From contig CALXUM010000004.1 in NCBI GenBank assembly GCA_944391685.1, forward strand, positions 1 to 64,000: a stretch of 64,000 nucleotides of DNA, in the 5' to 3' direction. The DNA comes from an uncultured Alphaproteobacteria bacterium (GTDB taxonomy: Bacteria; Pseudomonadota; Alphaproteobacteria; RF32; CAG-239). Of this stretch, positions 25,445 to 33,035 are shown piece by piece (position 1 is the first letter of the stretch; each line of letters begins with the position of its first letter). Made by a program: the position numbers and the translations under genes. The notes beneath the pieces were generated by a model. It was not told the DNA's origin and did not search any database. It was given only the letters and a program-made list of their open reading frames with translations.

Positions 25445-26698
25445 ATGACAGAAAAATTTGACTACCAGAAAATTTATGAACAATTTAGTGTTCTTAATGC
25501 TGGAGCCATATTTCTCAGAGATAATGATGAGAAATTAAAAATAGTTTTCAGTCTTATAAATAAGAATAGTGATGATATCGATTTTGTGGTGTGGATCGCT
25601 CCGGCTTGTTATTTGGCAACAGGTGTGTATGTTGACGATATAAAACAAGCTGCCGATGGTTGGAGTGAACGAATAGAGTTCTATTCAACCGAAAGTATCT
25701 CTTTTTATGATGAAAAATATTTGGCTCTTTATAATTTGTGTGATAAGTACAGGGTTTTTTGTATTGTTGATGAGAGTTTAACGTTTAAAAATACAACATC
25801 AGGAAGGACAAAAAAACTTTTAACAATAAAACATAAGTTTAAATATAGACTTTTATTGTCAAAGAACCCTCTTTCTCAAGGAATTAGGGATTTGTATGCT
25901 CAGGCTAAGTTTTTGGATCCTAGTATTATTAATATGACGGAAAGACAATTTTTGTACAGATTTTTACCTTCATATATTGATAGTTTTGATGTTTGGAAAA
26001 GGTATTCTAATCCGCAGTATGAAGGACAAGTGATTAACTTGGTGAGACCGTATCTTTTGGTATGTGATTTTGAAGATAATTTAAAAATTAACTATCATGA
26101 ACATGTGTTTGAATTAACCAATGATGAAAAAAAAGTTTATCAGGAAGATAAAGAGGATTTTTTAGCAGGAAGAGAGCAGGTAGCTTATTTACAAGTTGTG
26201 CAAAGATTTCAGTACTTTTATACAATTTGCCAACAAAAAGTTGATGCCCTTGCTAAACTGGTTAATGAGATTATAAAACGTAAGGAAAAAGTTATTATAT
26301 ATACAAAGTATTTGAGCGAAATAACTTTTTTAAGAGAATCTGGTGCTTTAGGAAAAAATAAGAGTGTATTTATGTCAGGAAATTCTAATAAAACCAAAGC
26401 GTTAGATTTGTTTGAGAGTGAAATTAATATTATGATTTGCACATATAAGGTTGAAAGTCCTAGACTTAATTTAAAAGGGTGTAATAATATTATATATTTT
26501 TCGCAGACTTTTGATTATAAAGATAAGTTGCATACGTTGTCTAGATTCTACCAAAAAGAAGTATTAGAACTTAATGTATATGATTTTTGGGTTAATACAA
26601 AATTGGAGAATCTTATGAAAGAGAATATTATGCGAAAGAAGAGTTTGTTGAAAAATGTTTGCAAAATGATGTCCTGTGATGAGGCGTTAAATTTATGA
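25445..26698 (+). CDS. SNF2-like helicase with degenerate P-loop
   Basis: A 417-aa protein. Residues 105-160 look like SNF2 motifs II-III: VDES (108-111) in place of DEAH, then LLLSKNPLSQGIRDLYAQ leading to FLDP, which mirrors the SGTPI..N..DLY.Q..FLDP pattern. The second half carries a helicase-C-like domain: KVIIYTKYLSEI (motif IV), ICTYKVESPRLNLKG (motif V) and DKLHTLSRFYQ (motif VI-like). At the expected Walker A, residues ~20-36 read AGAIFLRDNDEKLKIVF, with no GxGKT, so ATP hydrolysis is doubtful. Small SNF2-like proteins of this build are typical of phages. It overlaps the IbrA-like gene by 4 nt (ATGA), so it is the first gene of a three-gene operon. Confidence 0.65.
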   Translation: MTEKFDYQKIYEQFSVLNAGAIFLRDNDEKLKIVFSLINKNSDDIDFVVWIAPACYLATGVYVDDIKQAADGWSERIEFYSTESISFYDEKYLALYNLCDKYRVFCIVDESLTFKNTTSGRTKKLLTIKHKFKYRLLLSKNPLSQGIRDLYAQAKFLDPSIINMTERQFLYRFLPSYIDSFDVWKRYSNPQYEGQVINLVRPYLLVCDFEDNLKINYHEHVFELTNDEKKVYQEDKEDFLAGREQVAYLQVVQRFQYFYTICQQKVDALAKLVNEIIKRKEKVIIYTKYLSEITFLRESGALGKNKSVFMSGNSNKTKALDLFESEINIMICTYKVESPRLNLKGCNNIIYFSQTFDYKDKLHTLSRFYQKEVLELNVYDFWVNTKLENLMKENIMRKKSLLKNVCKMMSCDEALNL

Positions 26699-27996
26699 AA
26701 ATTTATAAAGACAAAAACGTTTTTGAAGCAACAATGGAAAGAATCAAATTTGCTTTTGACAATTTTGATAATGTTTATGTTGCCTTTTCAGGAGGTAAAG
26801 ACAGCGGGTTGCTTTTGAATATGGTTTTGGATTATAAACGTCATAATCATATTGACAGAAAGATTGGTGTTTTTCATCAGGATTTTGAAGCTCAATATCA
26901 ATTAACAACCAATTATGTTGAGAAAATGTTTGATGATAACATTGATGATATAGAACCTTATTGGGTTTGTTTGCCAATGGGTTCTCGTTGTGCCGTGAGC
27001 AATTATCAGATGTATTGGTATCCATGGGATGATGAGAAAAAAAATTTATGGGTTAGACCAATGCCTAATAGACCTTATATTATAAATTTGGATAATAATC
27101 CGTTTGAGTTTTATAAATATAAAATGTCTCAGGAAGATCTTTATGCCGGATTTGCTCATTGGTATGGAAAGCATCATAAAGGAAAAAGTATTTGTTTGGT
27201 TGGAATTCGTGCTGATGAGTCTATAAATCGTTATCGAGCTTATGCAAACGCCAGAAAAACCTTAATGAGAGATTCTCAATGGACAACAAAGCTTGATGAC
27301 CGAGTATATAATGCTTATCCAATTTATGATTGGACAACTAAGGATGTGTGGGTTGCCAATGCTAAAAGGGGATATGCATATAATGAAATATATGATTTAT
27401 TTTATAAAGCAGGGCTTTCAATTAATCAGATGAGGGTTTCTAGTCCTTATCATGAAAATGCAAAAGAAAGTCTTAATTTATATAGAGTTTTGGAGCCGAC
27501 TACTTGGGCAAAAGTTGTGTCTAGAGTAAATGGAGCCAATTTTGCCGCTATGTATGGTAATAGCAGGCTTATGGGCGTGGGGAAAATTACGCTGCCTGAA
27601 GGACATACTTGGCGTTCTTATGTTAAATTTTTGTTGGCGACTCTTCCTGAGTCTATTCGACAAAATTATATTAGTAAATTTAAGACCTCTATTCGGTTTT
27701 GGTGGAAAAGAGGTGGTGTGGTGTGTGATGATGCCTTGAGAGAGCTGGAGGAATGTAAATATCATATTCGTCGTAATGGTAAGAGTAAGTATAAGTCGGA
27801 TAAAGAAAGAGTTATATTCTTGGGAACTCCGGATAATACAGATAATATAAAGTCAAGTATTGATATCCCTTCTTGGAAAAGAATGGCTATCTGTATTCTT
27901 AAAAATGACCATTTATGTAAGTATATGGGATTTGCACAGACCCAAAAGCAGACTCAAAGAGAAAAAGAACTTATGGAGAAATATAAGAGTCTATGA
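26695..27996 (+). CDS. IbrA-like PAPS-reductase-family protein (DUF3440)
   Basis: A 433-aa protein. The PP-loop SGGKDS is at residues 32-37 (VYVAFSGGKDSGLLLNMVLD), as in PAPS reductase and ATP-pyrophosphatase enzymes. LVGIRADESINRYRAYANAR and YPIYDWTTKDVWVAN are typical PAPS-reductase-family segments. The C-terminal half matches the DUF3440 extension of IbrA/YbdN-type proteins. IbrA and IbrB were named as regulators of immunoglobulin-binding proteins in E. coli; their chemistry is not known. Related PP-loop proteins such as DndC act in DNA phosphorothioation. The ATGA overlap upstream and ParB-like gene 12 nt downstream form a compact operon. Confidence 0.8.
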   Translation: MKIYKDKNVFEATMERIKFAFDNFDNVYVAFSGGKDSGLLLNMVLDYKRHNHIDRKIGVFHQDFEAQYQLTTNYVEKMFDDNIDDIEPYWVCLPMGSRCAVSNYQMYWYPWDDEKKNLWVRPMPNRPYIINLDNNPFEFYKYKMSQEDLYAGFAHWYGKHHKGKSICLVGIRADESINRYRAYANARKTLMRDSQWTTKLDDRVYNAYPIYDWTTKDVWVANAKRGYAYNEIYDLFYKAGLSINQMRVSSPYHENAKESLNLYRVLEPTTWAKVVSRVNGANFAAMYGNSRLMGVGKITLPEGHTWRSYVKFLLATLPESIRQNYISKFKTSIRFWWKRGGVVCDDALRELEECKYHIRRNGKSKYKSDKERVIFLGTPDNTDNIKSSIDIPSWKRMAICILKNDHLCKYMGFAQTQKQTQREKELMEKYKSL

Positions 27997-28008
27997 AGGT
28001 GATGTCAC

Positions 28009-28524
28009 ATGAAAGATTTTATCAGTCCCGTGTATAATGTGCGGGCGGTTCCTGTTGAGAAAGTTCAGGCTAATGACTATAATCCTAATCGAGTAGCTCC
28101 TCCAGAGATGAAACTTTTGGAGCTTTCAATATGGGAAGATGGTTTTACGCAACCTGTAGTTTGTTATTATGATAAGGATGCTGATAGTTATATCGTAGTT
28201 GATGGATTTCATCGATATACTATTATGAAGACGAGTGAACGAATTTATGCCAGAGAGCATGGTAAGCTTCCTGTGGTGGTGATTGATAAAGAGCTGGGGG
28301 AGAGGATGGCTTCAACAATCAGACATAATAGGGCCAGAGGAACCCATAGTATTGATTTGATGAGTAATATAGTGACTGAATTGCTTGAAATGGGTAAGAG
28401 TGATAGTTGGATTTGTAAAAATATAGGAATGTCTGCAGATGAACTATTGCGCCTAAAGCAAGTTACAGGATTGGCTGCATTGTTTAAGGACGAAGAATTT
28501 TCTCAAAGTTGGGAGGTTCGTTAA
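28009..28524 (+). CDS. IbrB-like ParB/sulfiredoxin-fold protein
   Basis: A 171-aa protein. The N-terminal ~110 residues form a ParB/Srx-like domain: PVEKVQANDYNPNRVAPPEM, then DGFTQPVVCYY, DGFHRYTIM (equivalent to the ParB GERR box) and STIRHNRARGTHSIDLMSN. The C-terminal ~50 residues resemble a helix-turn-helix (SWICKNIGMSADELLRLKQV). This is the layout of IbrB/YbdM, the usual partner of the IbrA-like gene just upstream. ParB-fold relatives use CTP or ATP or act as nucleases. It is the last gene of the cassette; AAGGTGATG lies upstream of the ATG. Confidence 0.8.
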   Translation: MKDFISPVYNVRAVPVEKVQANDYNPNRVAPPEMKLLELSIWEDGFTQPVVCYYDKDADSYIVVDGFHRYTIMKTSERIYAREHGKLPVVVIDKELGERMASTIRHNRARGTHSIDLMSNIVTELLEMGKSDSWICKNIGMSADELLRLKQVTGLAALFKDEEFSQSWEVR

Positions 28525-28603
28525 TATTTTTATCATGACCTTTAACTTGAAAAAGGCATAATTATATTTTAGATGAAAATGTAATTATGTTTAGGAGAAA
28601 GTG

Positions 28604-29533
28604 ATGAAATGTGTAAAGTTAAATAATGATTTACAGATGCCGATTATTGGTTTGGGGACTTGGCGTTCTAATCTTGGAGAAGTTTATCAAGCGGTACGTT
28701 GGGCTATAAAATTAGGTTATAAGCATTTTGATTGTGCCTCAATTTATGGTAATCAAAAAGAAATCGGTCAGGCTTTTCATGATGCTATGGCTGAAGGAGA
28801 TGTGAAACGTGAAGAATTGTTTATTACATCTAAGTTGTGGAATGATTCTCATGCGTCTGAAGATGTTCGTCCTGCTTTAGAAAAAACTTTGAAAGATTTG
28901 CAGCTTGATTATTTGGATTTGTATTTGATTCATTGGTCGGTAGCTCAAAAGAAAGGTACAGAAATGCCGGAAAAAGATGATGACTGGGTTTCTCTTGATA
29001 AAATCCCATTGAGCTTAACTTGGGGAGAAATGGAAAAGTTGTATAATGACGGTTTGGTAAAAGCTATAGGTGTTTCAAATTTCAGTTCTAAAAAAATTGC
29101 CGATTTGATTGAAAAAGCAGAAATTATACCTATGGTTAATCAGGTAGAATGTCATCCTTTATTACAACAAGATGAATTAATTGATTTTTGTAATAAAAAT
29201 CAAATTGTGGTAACAGCTTATTCTCCACTAGGTTCACAACATGTTAACAGTGAAAATGGTGTATTGGAAAATAGTGTGATAAAAGAAATGGCAGAACGTT
29301 TGAAAGCTACTCCGGCACAAGTGGTGCTAGCTTGGCAAATGAGAAGAGGGGTGGTTGTTATTCCAAAATCTGTTCATGAACAAAGGATAAGAGAAAATTT
29401 TGCAGCTCAAGCGGTGGAGCTTGATGATGCCGATATGGAAAAAATAGCATCACTTGATAAACATAAACGGTTTATTGATGGGCAGATATTTGTTAATAAA
29501 GAAGCTGGGTATAACAATATATGGGATGAATAA
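28604..29533 (+). CDS. Aldo/keto reductase
   Basis: A 309-aa NADPH-dependent TIM-barrel oxidoreductase. The catalytic tetrad is D43, Y48, K77 and H110 (FDCASIYGN, FITSKLW, LDLYLIHW). IPKSVHEQRIRENF near residue 260 is the cofactor 2'-phosphate binding segment. The start is the ATG at 28604, with AGGAG 6 nt upstream, over a GTG at 28601. The substrate cannot be told; such enzymes reduce aldehydes, keto acids or sugars. It is separated from the upstream cassette by ~80 nt with its own probable promoter, and ended by a strong terminator. Confidence 0.93.
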   Translation: MKCVKLNNDLQMPIIGLGTWRSNLGEVYQAVRWAIKLGYKHFDCASIYGNQKEIGQAFHDAMAEGDVKREELFITSKLWNDSHASEDVRPALEKTLKDLQLDYLDLYLIHWSVAQKKGTEMPEKDDDWVSLDKIPLSLTWGEMEKLYNDGLVKAIGVSNFSSKKIADLIEKAEIIPMVNQVECHPLLQQDELIDFCNKNQIVVTAYSPLGSQHVNSENGVLENSVIKEMAERLKATPAQVVLAWQMRRGVVVIPKSVHEQRIRENFAAQAVELDDADMEKIASLDKHKRFIDGQIFVNKEAGYNNIWDE

Positions 29534-29537
29534 GGTA

Positions 29538-29568
29538 AAAAAAGCAGGCCGGACAGCCTGCTTTTTTT
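29538..29568. terminator. Terminator between aldo/keto reductase and lpxK
   Basis: AAAGCAGGC pairs with GCCTGCTTT, loop CGGACA-like, flanked by A- and T-runs. It works for both convergent genes. Confidence 0.88.
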
Positions 29569-30517
29569 AATTAGCATTGAGTAAAAAATTGTAAAAGGCT
29601 TGAGAATTTTCCCATTCAACGGTTATTTCCAAAACTTTGAAATGTGGTCGTAGTTTTATTGGTATTTTTACAAAGTCTTTGGATGTGGTGTAAATATCAG
29701 CGTTTTTATTTTTAGCAATTTCAATTATTTGCAGCAGTTCTTTTTCATTATAAAAATGATGGTCAGGAAAATCAAAGTTTTGGAGTATGTTAAAACCGCA
29801 TTCTTCTAAAGATTGGTAGAATTTTGAAGGGTGACCTATGCCGGCAAAGGCAATAATATTGCGGTTGGTAATTTTGTTACAATCGGCAACGACTTTACCT
29901 TTAAATACAGGAAGTGGTTTTAATATTGAAGCAAGATTATGTTTATCTTCACCTAAAATTATTGCTGCATCGGCTCTTTTTAATCCTGATGATATAAATT
30001 CACGTAATGGTCCTGCCGGAATACAAAAGCCATTACCAAAACCATAATTCCCATCAATTACCAGAAGTGAAATATCTTTATAAAGAGAAGGGTTTTGAAA
30101 ACCGTCATCCATTATGATTATGTCTGCACCATGGTTAATTGCTTTTAATGCCGCCTGATAACGATTAGGATTAACGACAGTTGGGGCTTGTTGTGATAAA
30201 AGCAAAGGTTCATCTCCAACTTCCATGGCTTTGTGAGAGGGGGTTACTAAAGTATTTTTATCTTTGCCACCATAGCCACGGGTGATAAAAAAAGGATTTT
30301 TATCATTTTGTTGTAACATTTTTGCTAAAGACAAGCAAACAGGGGTTTTTCCTGTTCCACCTGCAGTTAAATTACCAACGCAAATTATTTTAGCATTAAC
30401 TTTATGTGTTGTTTTTAGTTTGAGACGAAGAGCAGTTACAAGCCCATAAACAATGCCTAAAGGGAACAAGACTACAGATAAAAAATTTATGCTTTTCCAA
30501 TGCGTTGGCGTTTTCAT
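29567..30517 (-). CDS. lpxK: Tetraacyldisaccharide 4'-kinase LpxK
   Basis: LpxK phosphorylates the 4' position of the lipid A precursor at the inner membrane. It has 316 aa, an N-terminal membrane-binding helix (LSVVLFPLGIVYGLVTAL) and the P-loop VGNLTAGGTGKTP at ~48-59. VKPHIVFDDGFQ-type motif appears as IIIMDDGFQNPSLYKD. It directly follows waaA (ATG just after the waaA stop) in the leftward block fliN-DUF374-waaA-lpxK, so it completes Kdo2-lipid A synthesis. Confidence 0.95.
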   Translation of the reverse strand: MKTPTHWKSINFLSVVLFPLGIVYGLVTALRLKLKTTHKVNAKIICVGNLTAGGTGKTPVCLSLAKMLQQNDKNPFFITRGYGGKDKNTLVTPSHKAMEVGDEPLLLSQQAPTVVNPNRYQAALKAINHGADIIIMDDGFQNPSLYKDISLLVIDGNYGFGNGFCIPAGPLREFISSGLKRADAAIILGEDKHNLASILKPLPVFKGKVVADCNKITNRNIIAFAGIGHPSKFYQSLEECGFNILQNFDFPDHHFYNEKELLQIIEIAKNKNADIYTTSKDFVKIPIKLRPHFKVLEITVEWENSQAFYNFLLNAN

Positions 30518-31777
30518 TTAAATAAAACCTTTAACTTTGTCCATAATTCCATCTAAAACTCTTGCTTCACTGCTGGCCCAGTTATAAGCAAGACTGCATT
30601 TTGCTTCTAAAAGCTCCTTGTTTTGAAGGAGCTGAGTAACTATTTCTTCTAGCTCAAGGGTATCTGTTACTTGAATTATAGCGTCAGCTTTTTTAGCACG
30701 GTTCATGGCATCAGTGAAATTGTGCATATGAGGACCGACAATAACAGCATCGTGCATACGGGAAGGTTCGATGAAATTTTGACCACCGTGCGGTATTAGG
30801 GAACCACCAATAAAAACAATTTTGGCAATATCATACCATATGCCCATTTCACCAATGGTATCAGCAATATAAATATCATCTTGAAGAGATAGTTTTTCGT
30901 TTTGAGAACGTAAAACTGATTTTAATTCCAGTTTAGATATTTGTTCTTTAATTTCGTTGCCGCGTTGGGGGTGGCGAGGTGCAATTATGGTAAGAAGATT
31001 GGGAAATTTTTCTTTAAGACGTTTATGTACTTTAGCTATACGGATTTCTTCGTCGTTGTGAGTAGAGCTGGCAAGCCAAATAAGGCGGTCTTTGCTCATT
31101 TTTTGAAATTCTTTTTTCTTTTCTTCATCTATGGGTAATGGTAAGCCAGCATATTTAAGATTGCCTAAACACATTGTGTTTGCAGCTCCCAGTACATGTA
31201 AACGATAAGCATCTTCTTCAGATTGTCCCAGGCAAAGCGTAAAACAAGAAAGTAACTCTTTACTTATAAAGTCAAATTGTTGCCATCTTTTGAAAGATTT
31301 GTTGGAAATACGTCCGTTAATTAAAATTAGTGGAATATTTTTACGTTTAATGCTTGATAGCATGGCAGGCCAGAATTCGGATTCAAACCATAAAGCAACA
31401 TTGGGGTGCCAATATTTGACAAAGCGAGTGGTAAAAATCGGGTTGTCAATGGGAATGAATTGGTGAAAAGCACGCTCAGGTAAGCGTTTACTCATAACAT
31501 CAGCCGAAGTTACGGTGCCGGTGGTGACCATTACATGGATATCGGGTGCATAATCCAATATTTTTTGGATTAAGGGAAGCATTGATACAGATTCTCCAAC
31601 CGAGGCTCCATGTAACCAGACAAGGCGTCCTTCGGGGCGCGTTTTTTGGGGGCGTCCAATCCTTTCGTTAAAACGTTTAACATCTTCTTTGCCATTTTCT
31701 TTGCGTTTATTTATATAACGTTTGATAACCAAGGGGTATAGAATGGTGATAAGTGCATTGTAGATTTTTATGAACAT
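30518..31777 (-). CDS. waaA: Kdo transferase WaaA
   Basis: WaaA (KdtA) adds Kdo residues to lipid IVA at the cytosolic face of the inner membrane. It has 419 aa, a short N-terminal membrane anchor, the GT30 acceptor-site motif LHGASVGESVSMLPL with the catalytic Glu, and the C-terminal GT-B segments IAPRHPQRG and FIGGSLIPHGGQNFIEPS. The first codons overlap the end of the DUF374 gene by 10 nt, and lpxK follows without a gap, so the three are translationally coupled. Confidence 0.96.
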   Translation of the reverse strand: MFIKIYNALITILYPLVIKRYINKRKENGKEDVKRFNERIGRPQKTRPEGRLVWLHGASVGESVSMLPLIQKILDYAPDIHVMVTTGTVTSADVMSKRLPERAFHQFIPIDNPIFTTRFVKYWHPNVALWFESEFWPAMLSSIKRKNIPLILINGRISNKSFKRWQQFDFISKELLSCFTLCLGQSEEDAYRLHVLGAANTMCLGNLKYAGLPLPIDEEKKKEFQKMSKDRLIWLASSTHNDEEIRIAKVHKRLKEKFPNLLTIIAPRHPQRGNEIKEQISKLELKSVLRSQNEKLSLQDDIYIADTIGEMGIWYDIAKIVFIGGSLIPHGGQNFIEPSRMHDAVIVGPHMHNFTDAMNRAKKADAIIQVTDTLELEEIVTQLLQNKELLEAKCSLAYNWASSEARVLDGIMDKVKGFI

Positions 31778-32529
31778 TTTTTCCTCTTGATTTTATGCGG
31801 TTCGCTACCATCATCGGGAAGAATGGGTTGGCGTCCTGTTAAGTTATCACATTCAAAAGTTGTTTGGTTTAGAATATCTTCAAGCTGGATACGATATTTT
31901 TCAAGTTCTTCTTCGGAGGCGTCAGCAGGTATAAATAGAGGGTCTGAGATTAAACATACCCCTTCAGAAAAAGGGAATGGAACCATCATTTTATCCCATG
32001 ATTTTTCAATTATTTTGGAGTTTTTTATGCTATAAGCTCCGCAAACGATTGGTTTTCCTGTTTTTTGAGCAAAATATATGGGCGATTTGTTCATGTGCAT
32101 GCGTGGCCCTCTTGGGCCATCAGGAATAATTGCTATGGAAGCCTCTCTTTTGATTGTATGCATTAATCCCAAAGCACCTCCGGATGCGTTTTCATTGCTA
32201 GAACCTCCAATGGTGCCAATCCCAAAGCGTTGCAAAAGTCCGGCAATTATTCTGCCATCGCGATGTGGGGAAACCAGAGCTTGTAATTCGCTGCTACGGT
32301 CATAGAAGTATGGAAGCATGAGAGCTCTTCCATGCCAAATAACAAGTATAACGCCGTTATTTTCTTTTATAAGATGATAAAATTTATCAACGCCTTTGGT
32401 TTGCCAACTTGTTGTTAGGCCCACTAATTTTGCATAAAGATAAACAATGCCAGACACAATATACATTGCGGCTTTGGTTTGACCGATTTTTTTTAGTGGC
32501 CTTTTTATAAATTTCCAACGCCAGTCCAT
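31768..32529 (-). CDS. DUF374 lysophospholipid acyltransferase family protein
   Basis: A 253-aa protein with one N-terminal hydrophobic segment (AAMYIVSGIVYLYAKLVG). LVIWHGRALMLPYFY, the H-x-D-like box LVSPHRDGRIIAG and IPDGPRGPRMHMNKSP match DUF374, a branch of the LPLAT acyltransferase superfamily. Genes of this family often sit next to waaA in alphaproteobacteria and epsilonproteobacteria, where one member attaches an acyl chain in lipid A synthesis. Exact donor and acceptor are unknown. Its stop overlaps the waaA start by 10 nt. Confidence 0.88.
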   Translation of the reverse strand: MDWRWKFIKRPLKKIGQTKAAMYIVSGIVYLYAKLVGLTTSWQTKGVDKFYHLIKENNGVILVIWHGRALMLPYFYDRSSELQALVSPHRDGRIIAGLLQRFGIGTIGGSSNENASGGALGLMHTIKREASIAIIPDGPRGPRMHMNKSPIYFAQKTGKPIVCGAYSIKNSKIIEKSWDKMMVPFPFSEGVCLISDPLFIPADASEEELEKYRIQLEDILNQTTFECDNLTGRQPILPDDGSEPHKIKRKKCS

Positions 32530-32547
32530 TCGTTTTCTTCTTTTAAG

Positions 32548-32799
32548 TTATTCCGAAACAGTATCTGTGACACTGATACCAATAGTTTCGTTATCGGTTA
32601 TGATCACTTCTCCATGTCCGATTAAAACGTCATTGGCATAAATATCAACATAATCATTAATATCACGATCAAGCTCAACAACTGCACCACGTCCTAATTT
32701 AAGTAGTTGATGGACTCTTAAATCTGCAGTTCCTAATGTTACGGAAATATCAACAGTTATATCGTTGTTATTAATTGCATTTTTTTGTGCAGAAGGCAT
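32548..32799 (-). CDS. fliN: FliN-like flagellar switch protein
   Basis: An 83-aa SpoA-domain protein: ITVDISVTLGTADLRVHQLL, then LGRGAVVELDRDINDYVDIY and VLIGHGEVIITDNETIGI, the FliN pattern. FliN forms the lower C-ring and binds CheY-P. The protein is shorter than E. coli FliN, lacking the variable N-terminal part, as is common in alphaproteobacteria. It heads the LPS block (18 nt before DUF374) and no other flagellar gene is near it here; the flagellin lies 31 kb away. A YscQ/SpoA protein of another secretion system is a less likely alternative. Confidence 0.85.
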   Translation of the reverse strand: MPSAQKNAINNNDITVDISVTLGTADLRVHQLLKLGRGAVVELDRDINDYVDIYANDVLIGHGEVIITDNETIGISVTDTVSE

Positions 32800-32980
32800 T
32801 TTAAAAACTCCATTTGATTTTTTTATTTATATTAATCTATTATTTTTAATCTGCAAATTCTTTATTTATACTTATTAAATGTAAATTTTAATCCTTAAAA
32901 ATATTTTTGTGGATTAAATGATTTGGCATTGCTCAAATTTTACTTATGTGTCAAAAATTTTAGGAGTTGGCATTGCATAT

Positions 32981-32995
32981 TGGAAATATTTTCCA
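32981..32995. promoter_or_regulatory. Palindrome upstream of lon
   Basis: TGGAAA-TAT-TTTCCA is an inverted repeat with 6-bp arms, 41 nt before the lon ATG and in the region where the promoter should be. It could be an operator; no known regulator is assigned. The remainder of 32800-33035 is AT-rich spacer between divergent genes. Confidence 0.3.
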
Positions 32996-33035
32996 TATAT
33001 AGAATGTATAGTACAAATAATTATAGGTGTTTAAA

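Noticed and set aside
25146..28524. Integrated prophage at tRNA-Ser
   Set aside because: No integrase, capsid, terminase or attR-like direct repeat of the tRNA end was found; the three-gene cassette alone does not show a prophage.
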